In this document: positions 18,845 through 27,523 of the stretch, one piece after another
Layout of the letters: every line of letters begins with the position of its first letter
Position numbering within the stretch: the stretch's first letter is position 1
NCBI RefSeq assembly: GCF_014193375.1
Contig: NZ_JACHZF010000021.1
Location: forward strand, 1 to 64,000
Reading direction: 5' to 3'
DNA length: 64,000 nt
DNA from: Halomonas campaniensis
Lineage (GTDB): Bacteria > Pseudomonadota > Gammaproteobacteria > Pseudomonadales > Halomonadaceae
Position numbers and translations under genes: made by a program
Notes under the pieces: generated by a model
The model's input: only the letters and a program-made list of their open reading frames with translations
Told to the model about the DNA's origin: nothing
The model's database searches: none

Positions 18845-21259
18845 TCAGGTGAACCTCAGCGCCTCCGGCTCGCCCTCGCCGGCCAGGGCATCGCGTTCGG
18901 CCGGGTTCAGCAGGGCGTCCAGGTCCAGCTCGGCCACCTCGCTGGCGGCTTCCAGCACGTGGGCCCAGGTGGCGCGGTTGGCGAACAGCATGCCGAAGGT
19001 GTCCAGGGTACCGCCGCGGTTGCGATAGCCCAGGAAGCGCGAGCGTGTCCCGGTGTCCAGCGGACGCAGCACCCCGGCCAGGGGTTCCGGGCGACAGTGG
19101 GCCAGGAAGACCCGGGGGGCCACCTCCGGCACCAGGGTGCTCAGCCGGCACTGGCTCAGCAGGGCGGGTGCCTCCTGCTCGTCCCGGGCCTCGCGCAGCC
19201 GGCCGGGCGACTGGATCACGTAGAGGCTGGCCGGGACGCCGGCGGCGTCCAGCCGGGCCAGGGCATGGCGCATCTCGATCAGCTGATAGGCGCCGATGGC
19301 GAACAGCTGCAGCCGTGCCCGGTCGTCGTGGCGCAGGCAGAGCAGGCCGTCCTCGTCGAGGCGCCGGGCCTGTTCGGCGTCCAGGCACACCGGCACCGGG
19401 CCCTTGGGGACCACCATCACGGCGATGCGCCCGCGGGTGGCGTAGAGGCTCTGCAGCGCCGTGGCCGCGCTGGTGGCATCCACCGGGAAGAGCACCGGGG
19501 CGACGTCGTCCATCTCGCCGAGCCAGGCCTCGCAGAGGGTCGGGTCCTGATGGGACTGCTCGTTCTTGCCGTTCTCCCAGGTGTGGGAGCTGGCCAGCAC
19601 CGGCACCGACAGCCAGCCCGGCTCGCGCCCCGCCTCGCGGCAGTGGCGGGCGAAGATCGCCTCCTGGCGCATGGCGCCCAGCATCTTGACCGCGAAGGCC
19701 TCGTAGCTGGCCACCAGGTTCAGCCCCTGCCTGTTGGCCAGGGCTGCGCTGACCACCGCCTCCTCGTTCAGCGCGGTGATCACCGCGCCGTGGAGCGATT
19801 CGGCCACGCCGTCCTCGGGCTCGGTGACCCGGTGCTGCAGCAGGTCGAGTGTGCGGTTCAGCCGGTTGCTGCGCATCTCGTCGGGGTTGCCCACCCGCAC
19901 CCGAAGGCCGGGATTGGCCTCCACCAGGGCGGCGAAGGTCGCATCGATGGCGGCCATGGGCGAGACAGGCTCGCCCAGGGGCCACTCGCGCGGCTCGGGC
20001 AGGGTGGGCAGGTCGGGATGCGGGTGGGCCAGGGGATGGTCGCGTTCGCGCACCCGCGCGTCCCGGGCGTGGGTGTTGAGGGTTGCGATGGCCTCGCGCA
20101 GCTTGCCTTCGGGCACGTGAAGCGCCCGGGCGCCGGCGTTGAAGGCGTCCCGGGCCGCCGCGTCGGTGGCCGGGTTGTCGACCAGCGGCAGGTTGTGGGC
20201 GGCGTTGGTGCCGGCGCCGGGGAAGCCGAAGCCCTTGACCGTCTCGGCGATCACGTAGGGCAGGCGCAGCGGGTAGCGGGTCCGGCCGGCGCGCGCCAGT
20301 TCGGCCTGGTCGGCGAGTTCCGCCTCGGCGGTGAGGATCGCCCAGACGAAGGCCGCCGGATCGCGGCCGTCGATGGTCAGCGGGGCGAAGCCGTTGAGCA
20401 CCAGGTGGTCCTCGAACCAGTCGGTGCCGCCGGACTGGCTCATGGTGGTGCGCTGGTCGATGCGCCGGCCGTTGGCGATCATCACCGGCACCACCGGGCC
20501 CGAATCGTCCGGTCGCCACCAGCGCGAGGCCCAGTCGCTGCCGCGCTGCTCCTCGAAGGCGCCATCGCTGAGGAAGGCCACCAGGGACTGCCCGGGCAGG
20601 GGCATGTGCACGTACTGCAGGCCGGCGAAGCCCAGGTAGCCGCCCTCGCCGGTGCCGCCGGCCGTATGGGCATTGACGTGGCTGCCCAGCGGCGAGACCG
20701 GGTAGCCGTCGGCGCTCACCTCGCAGCGGTAGAAGTCGTTGACCAGGCGCGTCAGGCCCGCGTCGTCGAGCCCGTAGCGCGCCCCATGGGCGGGCCCCAT
20801 GTTGTCCGTCAGCAGGTTGACGGCATCGATGGCGGCCACGCAGTGGCCCTGACCCATCATCCAGCTGCGCGTCATCCCGCTGATGGCGTTGGCGGCCAGG
20901 TAGCCCACATAGGCGGGGACCATGTTCAGCGCGCCCCCGGTATGCCCCTCGGGAGTCGGCTTGAAGTCGTCGGCACCGAGCGGCTCGCCGTCGAGGCGCA
21001 CCCGCCGGGCGTAGGTCATGTGGGCCACCAGCCACATGCCCATGCAGGCCAGGCGATCGGCGGCCCGCAGGTGCGCCAGCCAGTCGCGGCGCCTGGCGGG
21101 GTCGCCGGCATGGCGCTCCAGCAGCCGCGAGACACGCTCGACGGTGACGGGGTCATGACGGATGACGCCGACGCCTCGGGTCCAGGCCACAAAGTCGGGA
21201 TCACGGGTGAGGGGAGCGGGCGCGAAAGGGGAGGCGGGACGCGGATCATCGACGGGCAT
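18845..21259 (-). CDS. divergent phosphoketolase-family (XFP-like) thiamine diphosphate enzyme
   Basis: An 804-aa protein with the three-part XFP layout. Landmarks match phosphoketolase in order: EGHTGGALN (for GHWGT), GQGHC (for GPGHG), SHVNAHTAGG then EGGYLG (for SHxxPETPG...EGGELG), SDGAFEEQRGSDW in place of GDGEAETG, IANGRRID, GNPDEMRSNRLN, SYEAFAVKML and SHQDPT. The catalytic histidines therefore appear kept, but overall divergence is large and GDG has become SDG. Phosphoketolases split xylulose-5-P or fructose-6-P to acetyl-P. Databases may label relatives xylulose-5-phosphate 3-epimerase. The ATG at 21259 has an AAGGAG site 7 bases upstream. It converges on the GspE-like gene. Confidence 0.8.
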   Translation of the reverse strand: MPVDDPRPASPFAPAPLTRDPDFVAWTRGVGVIRHDPVTVERVSRLLERHAGDPARRRDWLAHLRAADRLACMGMWLVAHMTYARRVRLDGEPLGADDFKPTPEGHTGGALNMVPAYVGYLAANAISGMTRSWMMGQGHCVAAIDAVNLLTDNMGPAHGARYGLDDAGLTRLVNDFYRCEVSADGYPVSPLGSHVNAHTAGGTGEGGYLGFAGLQYVHMPLPGQSLVAFLSDGAFEEQRGSDWASRWWRPDDSGPVVPVMIANGRRIDQRTTMSQSGGTDWFEDHLVLNGFAPLTIDGRDPAAFVWAILTAEAELADQAELARAGRTRYPLRLPYVIAETVKGFGFPGAGTNAAHNLPLVDNPATDAAARDAFNAGARALHVPEGKLREAIATLNTHARDARVRERDHPLAHPHPDLPTLPEPREWPLGEPVSPMAAIDATFAALVEANPGLRVRVGNPDEMRSNRLNRTLDLLQHRVTEPEDGVAESLHGAVITALNEEAVVSAALANRQGLNLVASYEAFAVKMLGAMRQEAIFARHCREAGREPGWLSVPVLASSHTWENGKNEQSHQDPTLCEAWLGEMDDVAPVLFPVDATSAATALQSLYATRGRIAVMVVPKGPVPVCLDAEQARRLDEDGLLCLRHDDRARLQLFAIGAYQLIEMRHALARLDAAGVPASLYVIQSPGRLREARDEQEAPALLSQCRLSTLVPEVAPRVFLAHCRPEPLAGVLRPLDTGTRSRFLGYRNRGGTLDTFGMLFANRATWAHVLEAASEVAELDLDALLNPAERDALAGEGEPEALRFT

Positions 21260-21381
21260 GCAGGACTCCTTGGACCGGGATGCCGGCGGGGGTGACATTC
21301 CCCGGACCCCCTTAGCCTAGATGCCCGCGCCGAGGGCCACCATGATCGAGCGCATCTTCGCGTGCCCTTGACAGTCAACAC

Positions 21382-21411
21382 CTGACAGGCAGGGGGCGAT
21401 TGCGCTATAAA
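21382..21411 (+). promoter_or_regulatory. candidate promoter of the L,D-transpeptidase gene
   Basis: CTGACA (21382-21387) and TATAAA (21406-21411) are separated by 18 bases, about 80 bases before the gene at 21491. Just upstream, TTGAC-A-GTCAA (21368-21378) is an exact inverted repeat that could be an operator. Confidence 0.45.
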
Positions 21412-21490
21412 CGATGTTGAATGCCAGGGGCCGCGGCGGTCATCCGTCCGGCTGGCCACACTGCCCGAAACCGAGTCGAGTGATACCCCG

Positions 21491-22105
21491 ATGAAACCCC
21501 TCTCACGACGCCGCTTCGCCCTGATGGCCCTCGGTGCCCCGTTCGCCCTGCTCGGCGCTGAGGCCGCGCGGGCCAACCTGATCGAGACGCTGCTGTCGCG
21601 AGCGCACCTCCCGCGCCACGACGACGAGCTCTGGGTGCTGGTGGAGGATCGCGAGGCTGCGCTGTCGGTCTATCGCGGCAATCGCATGCTGGAGCGCTTC
21701 GCCCCCATCTCCCTGGGCCGCAGCGGCGCCAGGCCGGCCCGTCTGCGCGGCAGCAACGTCACGCCGCTGGGCGAGTTCCGTGTCAACCGCTTCAACCGCG
21801 AGAGCGACTGGCACATCTTCATCGGCCTGGACTACCCCACCCCGACCCATGCGCGCATGGCGCTGGAGGAGGGCGTCTACTCCCAGCAGGACTACGACGA
21901 CTACTTCGACTACTACCGCCGGCGTGGCTACCCGCCCCAGCAGACGGCCCTCGGCGGCTTCATCGGCATCCACGGGATCGGCAAGGGCGACCCCGAGATC
22001 CACCAGCAGTTCCACTGGACCCAGGGATGCGTGGCGGTGACCGACGACCAGATCGAGCGACTCGCCTCGCTGATCGACATTGGCACTCGCGTCGTGATCC
22101 GCTAG
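21491..22105 (+). CDS. L,D-transpeptidase family protein (YkuD domain)
   Basis: A 204-aa periplasmic enzyme that forms or breaks L,D-linkages in peptidoglycan or attaches proteins to it. The N-terminus carries a twin-arginine-like signal (SRRRFALMALG), suggesting Tat export. The YkuD domain fills the rest, with IHGIGKG near residue 160 and the catalytic Cys near 179 in TQGCVAVTDDQI. An Asp/Tyr-rich insertion (YDDYFDYYRRR) precedes the active site. It has its own promoter-like sequence and sits 177 bases upstream of an Lpp-type lipoprotein, a possible substrate. The precise reaction cannot be told from sequence. Confidence 0.88.
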   Translation: MKPLSRRRFALMALGAPFALLGAEAARANLIETLLSRAHLPRHDDELWVLVEDREAALSVYRGNRMLERFAPISLGRSGARPARLRGSNVTPLGEFRVNRFNRESDWHIFIGLDYPTPTHARMALEEGVYSQQDYDDYFDYYRRRGYPPQQTALGGFIGIHGIGKGDPEIHQQFHWTQGCVAVTDDQIERLASLIDIGTRVVIR

Positions 22106-22154
22106 GCTTTACATGCGCAAGGGACGTTCACAGCTATGGACAAGCGCCGCCTTG

Positions 22155-22160
22155 TATTAT
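22155..22160 (+). promoter_or_regulatory. candidate -10 element upstream of the lpp-like gene
   Basis: TATTAT within an AT-rich island (TGTATTATAAAA) is the only promoter-like sequence between the two genes. No good -35 is seen. A start near 22167 would give a leader of about 115 bases ending in an AAGGAGA ribosome-binding site. Confidence 0.3.
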
Positions 22161-22282
22161 AAAACAGCGTTTGACTCCTGTGCTTCGCAGCACAAGTCGC
22201 TGCAAGATGGCCTGCATGTGCAGGAAGCCTGATCGTCAGGCAATCACCAACGCAGTACCAAGGAAGACTCAAGGAGAACACC

Positions 22283-22546
22283 ATGACTCTGAAGACCACC
22301 CTGAAGCTGACCGCCGCCGCTGCATCCCTGGCCATCCTGGCTGGTTGTGCCTCCACCAGCGCGCTGGAAGAAGTTCGCCAGACCGCCGAGTCCGCGCAGG
22401 CCGACGCTGCAGAAGCACGCAGCATCGCCACCCAGGCTCAGAACACCGCCAACCAGGCGCAGCGTGACGCCCAGGCGGCTCTGCAGATGTCCGAGCAGAA
22501 CCGTGACGAGATGAACCGCATGTTCCAGCGCTCCATGCAGAAGTAA
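22283..22546 (+). CDS. Lpp/OprI-type murein lipoprotein
   Basis: An 87-aa outer-membrane lipoprotein. The signal ends in lipobox ILAGC (Cys22). The mature part is one long alanine- and glutamine-rich heptad helix (65 residues) suited to an Lpp-like trimeric coiled coil. It ends MQK, with the C-terminal Lys that Lpp uses for covalent attachment to peptidoglycan. E. coli Lpp is 78 aa and OprI 83 aa, so the size fits. Unlike its neighbours it has an optimal ribosome-binding site (AAGGAGA) and a strong terminator, consistent with an abundant product. L,D-transpeptidase genes flank it on both sides. Confidence 0.88.
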   Translation: MTLKTTLKLTAAAASLAILAGCASTSALEEVRQTAESAQADAAEARSIATQAQNTANQAQRDAQAALQMSEQNRDEMNRMFQRSMQK

Positions 22547-22594
22547 TTCTGCTGGAGGGCTGGCGCCACCTTCGGGTGGCGGCGGTTCTGCAAC

Positions 22595-22628
22595 ACGAGA
22601 AGACCCCGCCTCGGCGGGGTCTTCTCGT
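22595..22628. terminator. bidirectional rho-independent terminator
   Basis: A perfect 16-bp stem (ACGAGAAGACCCCGCC / GGCGGGGTCTTCTCGT) with a two-base spacer, followed by TTT on the plus strand and preceded by AAC on the other. It lies between the convergent lpp-like gene and the L,D-transpeptidase gene and can serve both. Confidence 0.9.
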
Positions 22629-22652
22629 TTCTGGGTACCGGGTATCCGGCGA

Positions 22653-23684
22653 CTATCGCACGCTGAGCTCCAGCTCGCCGCCGAACAGGCCATCCACCTC
22701 GGGTGCCGGCTCGGCGGGGGTGGGCGCTTGCTCGGCGGTCTGCAGCAGCGAGACGAGCAGGCCGTCCGGCGCCTCCACCAGCTCGCGCAGCCGGGCATAG
22801 TCCACCGGCGGCTGCTCGTCACCGAAGGCCCGGGTCACGGCCTCGATGGCGTTGAGCAGGGGCTCGAAGCTGCCCTGGTTCTCCTCGAGCTGGGGGAACG
22901 ACTGAGCATAGAGCACGCCATCGTCCGACCACCCGGCCTTGAAGGGCTGGTCGATGATGTTCACCTTGGTGCCGCTGGGCACCCGCTCGTAGAGGGACTC
23001 GATGTCCTCGGGGAACATGCGGATGCAGCCGCGGCTGACCCGCATGCCAACCCCGTCCGGCCGGTTGGTCCCGTGGATCAGGTAGCTCGGCAGGCCAAGC
23101 AGGATGGCATGGCGGCCCAGGGGGTTGTCCGGGCCGGGGGGCACCACGGCGGGCGGCGGCTCGCCGCGGGCGGCCGCCTCCTCGCGCATGGAGCGGGGCG
23201 GCGACCAGGCGGGATCCTTGACCTTGACGGTGGTACGGGTCACGCCCACCGGGGTGGAGAAGCCCTCGCGCCCGACGCTGATCGGGTAGGTCTCGACCAC
23301 GCCGGGGGAGGAGTAGTAGTAGAGGCGCAGCTCGGAGAGGTTGACCACGATGCCCTCGCGGGGGGCGTCGGGCAGGATGTGCTGGTTGGGAATCACCACC
23401 TCGGTGCCCTCGAAGGGCGCCCAGAGGCTCACGTCGGGGTTGGCCATGCGCATGGCCTCGTAGCCCACGTTGTGCTCGCGGGCGAGGTCCACCAGGGTGT
23501 CGCCCTCCTGGATCGTCAGGGTGAAGTTCTCGCCGATCACGTTGCCGGTCTCGGGCAGCGGGAAGTGGCCGCGCGGCCACTCCTCCTCGGCCAGGGCGCC
23601 GGAGGCGATCAGGGTGGAGAGTCCCAGGGCGAGGGCGCAGCGGGCGCCGCGCCGGGCCAGTGTCGAGGTGTTCATCAACGTCAT
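22653..23684 (-). CDS. LysM-containing L,D-transpeptidase (ErfK/YbiS-type)
   Basis: A 343-aa periplasmic protein. A Sec signal (about 1-33, ending SGALA) precedes a LysM-like domain (about 50-100, IQEGDTLVDLAREH...VVIP) and a YkuD catalytic domain with IHGTNRPDGVGM and the active-site Cys in SRGCIRM. This is the architecture of the enterobacterial ErfK/YbiS/YcfS enzymes that attach Lpp to meso-diaminopimelate in peptidoglycan. A C-terminal tail of about 90 residues is proline- and glutamate-rich. It converges with the lpp-like gene across a shared terminator. An AAGAG site precedes the chosen ATG; a -10-like TATACT (minus strand, 23794-23799) lies upstream. Confidence 0.9.
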   Translation of the reverse strand: MTLMNTSTLARRGARCALALGLSTLIASGALAEEEWPRGHFPLPETGNVIGENFTLTIQEGDTLVDLAREHNVGYEAMRMANPDVSLWAPFEGTEVVIPNQHILPDAPREGIVVNLSELRLYYYSSPGVVETYPISVGREGFSTPVGVTRTTVKVKDPAWSPPRSMREEAAARGEPPPAVVPPGPDNPLGRHAILLGLPSYLIHGTNRPDGVGMRVSRGCIRMFPEDIESLYERVPSGTKVNIIDQPFKAGWSDDGVLYAQSFPQLEENQGSFEPLLNAIEAVTRAFGDEQPPVDYARLRELVEAPDGLLVSLLQTAEQAPTPAEPAPEVDGLFGGELELSVR

Positions 23685-23843
23685 GTCGTCTCTTGCGGGG
23701 CGCCGACGGGGGTCGACGCGGCCAGGGTTGGGGGTGCCGGGCGCTCCCTGCCCGGCGCCGTGGGGTCGGCGGCGATGAAACGCGGTAGCCCATAGTATAG
23801 ATTGCCGCGAGCCGCGGCGGTACGCCAGCCTTTCGTCCAGCGG

Positions 23844-26800
23844 CTACGCCGCCTCGGCCTTGCGGTTGAGGGTCTCGAGCAGCTGCTCGACGACCTGGAA
23901 GCGTGTCTCCTCCTTCTCCATGGCTGCCTCGAAGCGCAGGGTGTCGGCGCCGTCCAGCCGGTAGTGCGCCGGGTCCTGCTGGATCAGGGTGACCAGGGTG
24001 AGCGGGTCGACCCGGGTATGGCCGGCGAAGATGATCCGGCCGCGTTCGGGGCCCGCCTCGAGCCGTGCGATGCCGAGCCGTTCGGCACGCTGGCGCAGCC
24101 GGGTCTGGCGCAGCAGGGTCTTGACCGGCGCCGGCAGCAGGCCGAAGCGGTCGATCATCTCCACCTGCAGCTCCTTGAGCTCCGCCTCGTCGGCGGCGCT
24201 GCTGATGCGCTTGTACATCACCAGGCGCTGCTGGACGTCGTGCAGGTAGTCATCGGGAATCAGCGCCGGCAGGTTGAGGCTCACCTCGACCCCCTCGTCC
24301 AGCGGGGCCTCGATGTTGGGGGTCTTGCCGGCGCGGATTGCCGCCACGGCGCGGTCGAGCATCTGCATGTAGAGGCCGTAGCCGATCGCCTCCATCTGGC
24401 CGCTCTGCTCCTCGCCGAGCAGCTCGCCGGCGCCGCGGATCTCCATGTCGTGGCTGGCCAGGGTGAAGCCGGCGCCCAGGTCCTCGGCCCCGGCGATCGC
24501 CTCGAGGCGCTTGACGGCGTCCTTGGTCATCACCCTGGGCGGCGGGGCGAGCAGGTAGGCGTAGGCCTGGTGGTGGCTGCGGCCCACCCGCCCGCGCAGC
24601 TGGTGCAGCTGGGCCAGGCCGAAGCGGTCGGCGCGCTCGATGACGATGGTGTTGGCGCTGGGCACGTCGATGCCGGTCTCGATGATGGTGGAGCAGACCA
24701 GCACGTTGAAGCGCTTGTGGTAGAAGTCCGACATAACCCGTTCCAGCGAACGCTCGGGCAGCTGGCCGTGGGCCACCCCGACCCGCGCCTCGGGCACCAG
24801 CGCGCGGACCGTCTCGGCGGCGGTCTCGATGGTCTTCACCTCGTTGTGCAGGAAGTAGACCTGGCCGCCGCGGAGGATCTCGCGCAGGATCGCCTCCTTG
24901 ATGATCGCCTCGTCGCGCTGCTGCACGAAGGTCTTCACCGAGAGGCGCCGCGCCGGAGGGGTGGCGATGATCGACAGGTCGCGGATGCCGCTCATGGCCA
25001 TGTTGAGGGTGCGCGGGATCGGCGTGGCGGTCATGGTCAGGATGTCGACCTCGGCACGCAGGCTCTTGAGCCGCTCCTTCTGGGCCACGCCGAAGCGGTG
25101 CTCCTCGTCGATGATCAAAAGCCCCATCTTCGGCAGCTGCATCGATTTCGAGAGCAGCTTGTGGGTGCCGATGACGATGTCAGCCTGGCCCTCCTCGATA
25201 CGCTTGACGGAGGCGGCCTGCCCCTTGCCGGCGGTGAAGCGCGAGATCAGCTCCACGTTCACCGCGGTATCGGCGAAGCGGTCGCGGAAGTTCTCGTAGT
25301 GCTGGCGGGCGAGCAGGGTGGTGGGCACCAGCACCACCACCTGGCGGCCGGAGTGCACCGCCAGGAAGGCGGCGCGCATGGCCACCTCGGTCTTGCCGAA
25401 GCCCACGTCGCCGCAGACCACGCGGTCCATGGGGCGCGGGGCGGTCATGTCCCCGATGACCGCCTGGATGGCGGCGCGCTGGTCCGGGGTCTCCTCGAAG
25501 GGGAAGTTGGCGGCGAAGCGGGCATACTCGGCGTCCGGGGGCGCACAGGCGAAGCCCTCGCGGGCCTCGCGGCGGGCGTAGATGTCGAGCAGCTCGGCGG
25601 CGGTGTCGCGGATCTTCTCGGCGGCCTTCCTGCGCGCCTTCTGCCACTGCTCCGAGCCCAGCCGGTGCAGCGGGGCGAGCTCGTCGTCGGCGCCGGCATA
25701 GCGCGAGATCAGGTGCAGGCTGTCGACGGGCACGTAGAGCCGTGCGCCGTCGGCGTACTCCAGGGTCACGAACTCGGCGGCCTGACCGCCGGCCTCCAGG
25801 GTATCCAGCCCCTTGTAGCGACCGACGCCGTGGGTCTGGTGCACCACCGGCGCGCCGGGGCGCAGCTCCGAGAGGTGGCGGATGGCGAGCTCGTTGTCGT
25901 CGGTGGCCTTCTCCCGCCGGCGGCTCTGGCGCACCACGTCGCCGTAGAGCTCCGCCTCGCTGATCACCGCCAGGTCGGGGTCGGTCAGCCACAGGCCAGC
26001 ATCGATCTCGCCCTCGGTGATCGCCAGGGGGGCGTCCGCCGCGAGGAAGTCGGCGAAGTCCTCGACATGGGGCAGGGCGAGGCGCAGCGGTGCCAGGGCC
26101 TCCTCCAGCGCCTCGCGGCGGCCACGGGATTCGGCCACGAACAGCACCCGGGTGGCCGCGTGCTCGGCGAGGAAGGTCGACAGCGGGGCCAGCGGTTCCC
26201 GGGCCCGGGCGTTGATGCCGACGGCGGGCGGTGCCTGGGTGGTCGGCGCCAGGGCGTGGCGGTGGGCGTCGTCGTCGATGAATTCCACCCGGGGGTGGCG
26301 CTTGATGGCGCCGAACACCTCGGCCACCGGCACGAAGGCGCGGTGGGGCGGCAGCAGTGGCCGGGTGGGGTCGACGCCGAGGTTCTCGAAGCGGCTCTCG
26401 ATGGCCGCCCAGTGGTGTTCGGCGGCGTCGAAGACGCCGGGGAGCAGCGCCACCCGGGTGCCCTCGGCGAGGTGCTCGAACAGCGTCGCGGTCTGTTCGA
26501 AGAACAGCGGCAGGTACTGCTCGAGGCCGGGGGAGGGGATGCCCTTGAGGGCGTCCACATAGAGCGGGCACTGGCGGGGGTCGACGTCGAACAGCGTCTC
26601 GAAGCCCTCGCGGAAGCAGGCGATCGCCGAGCGCGACAGCGAGTACTCGTGGGCCGGCAGCAGCTCCACCGCCTCGACCCGGTCGGCGCTGCGCTGGGTA
26701 TCCGGGTCGAAGGTGCGCAGGGTGTCGATCTCGTCGTCGAACAGGTCGATGCGCAGCGGGGCCTCGGTCCCCATGGGGAAGAGGTCGATCAGCGCCCCGC

Positions 26801-27293
26801 GCAGGGCATACTCGCCGGGCTCGTACACCGTCTCCACGGCCCGGTAGCCGGACCGCGACAGGGCATCCCGGAAGCCCTCCCGGTCCAGGGTCTGGCCCAC
26901 CGCCAGGGTCATCACCCGGCCGGCGATGTAGTCCACCGGGGGCAGGCGCTGCATCAGGGTGTTGATGGGGACCAGCACGATGCCGTGCACCCCGTCCTGC
27001 AGCCGGCGCAGGGTGCGCAGCCGCGCCGAGACGATGTCCTGGTGGGGCGAGAAGCTGTCGTAGGGCAGGGTCTCCCAGTCGGGGAAGGGCAGCACCGGCA
27101 TGCGGCTGTAGAAGCGCAGCTCGTTCTCCAGGCGCAGCGACTGGGCGGTGTCGGCGGTGATCACCAGCAGCGGGGCATCCTCGGCGAGGTGTGCCAGGGC
27201 CAGGGCGCTGGCACTGCCCTGGGGCGTCTGCCAGTAGAGGGTGTCGCGCAGCCCCTGGGGCCGCGGCGGGTCGAGCGGCGAGAAGTTCGGCAT
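23844..27293 (-). CDS. mfd: transcription-repair coupling factor Mfd
   Basis: A 1149-aa DNA translocase that removes RNA polymerase stalled at lesions and recruits UvrA. The N-terminal UvrB-like module is followed by the RNA-polymerase-interaction domain (HQTHGVGRYKGLDTLEAGG region), then RecG-like helicase motifs: Walker A GDVGFGKTEVA, DEEHRFG, TATPIPRTLNMAMSG, and the TRG region (HLRGRVGRS-type LRGRVGRSHHQAYAYLL). The C-terminal autoinhibitory domain closes the protein. The length almost equals E. coli Mfd (1148 aa), supporting the ATG at 27293 over upstream in-frame starts; the extended -10 at 27363 also excludes the farthest one. Divergent from gap. Confidence 0.95.
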   Translation of the reverse strand: MPNFSPLDPPRPQGLRDTLYWQTPQGSASALALAHLAEDAPLLVITADTAQSLRLENELRFYSRMPVLPFPDWETLPYDSFSPHQDIVSARLRTLRRLQDGVHGIVLVPINTLMQRLPPVDYIAGRVMTLAVGQTLDREGFRDALSRSGYRAVETVYEPGEYALRGALIDLFPMGTEAPLRIDLFDDEIDTLRTFDPDTQRSADRVEAVELLPAHEYSLSRSAIACFREGFETLFDVDPRQCPLYVDALKGIPSPGLEQYLPLFFEQTATLFEHLAEGTRVALLPGVFDAAEHHWAAIESRFENLGVDPTRPLLPPHRAFVPVAEVFGAIKRHPRVEFIDDDAHRHALAPTTQAPPAVGINARAREPLAPLSTFLAEHAATRVLFVAESRGRREALEEALAPLRLALPHVEDFADFLAADAPLAITEGEIDAGLWLTDPDLAVISEAELYGDVVRQSRRREKATDDNELAIRHLSELRPGAPVVHQTHGVGRYKGLDTLEAGGQAAEFVTLEYADGARLYVPVDSLHLISRYAGADDELAPLHRLGSEQWQKARRKAAEKIRDTAAELLDIYARREAREGFACAPPDAEYARFAANFPFEETPDQRAAIQAVIGDMTAPRPMDRVVCGDVGFGKTEVAMRAAFLAVHSGRQVVVLVPTTLLARQHYENFRDRFADTAVNVELISRFTAGKGQAASVKRIEEGQADIVIGTHKLLSKSMQLPKMGLLIIDEEHRFGVAQKERLKSLRAEVDILTMTATPIPRTLNMAMSGIRDLSIIATPPARRLSVKTFVQQRDEAIIKEAILREILRGGQVYFLHNEVKTIETAAETVRALVPEARVGVAHGQLPERSLERVMSDFYHKRFNVLVCSTIIETGIDVPSANTIVIERADRFGLAQLHQLRGRVGRSHHQAYAYLLAPPPRVMTKDAVKRLEAIAGAEDLGAGFTLASHDMEIRGAGELLGEEQSGQMEAIGYGLYMQMLDRAVAAIRAGKTPNIEAPLDEGVEVSLNLPALIPDDYLHDVQQRLVMYKRISSAADEAELKELQVEMIDRFGLLPAPVKTLLRQTRLRQRAERLGIARLEAGPERGRIIFAGHTRVDPLTLVTLIQQDPAHYRLDGADTLRFEAAMEKEETRFQVVEQLLETLNRKAEAA

Positions 27294-27362
27294 GGTCACG
27301 TCGGTCGGCTGTCGGCGGGGCGGTCCGCCGGGGGTCATGGGAATCGGGTCCGGAGAGCAACC

Positions 27363-27371
27363 ATCATACCA
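27363..27371 (-). promoter_or_regulatory. extended -10 promoter candidate for mfd
   Basis: Read on the minus strand the sequence is TGG-TATGAT, an extended -10 (TGN then TATGAT). Transcription would start near 27356, about 60 bases before the chosen mfd start. No convincing -35 is present, as is common for extended -10 promoters. Confidence 0.45.
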
Positions 27372-27458
27372 GCCCGCCTCTCTCCCTGTCGGCAAACCGG
27401 CTTGTAGTCAAACGGCCGTTCCTGTAATCCCCCTACAGGGGCTGCGACCATCCTGCGA

Positions 27459-27487
27459 TTGCCCCGAGGGGGTCGGCCCCGGATAAT
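27459..27487 (+). promoter_or_regulatory. candidate promoter of gap
   Basis: TTGCCC (27459-27464) and GATAAT (27482-27487) are separated by 17 bases. A start near 27494 gives a leader of about 30 bases to the GTG at 27524. Confidence 0.5.
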
Positions 27488-27523
27488 GGCGCCGATCCCA
27501 TAACCCCACCAGTGAGGCCTCAC

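Noticed and set aside
23802..27407. 1201-codon plus-strand frame opposite mfd
   Set aside because: Shadow of mfd; no start signal and no motif.
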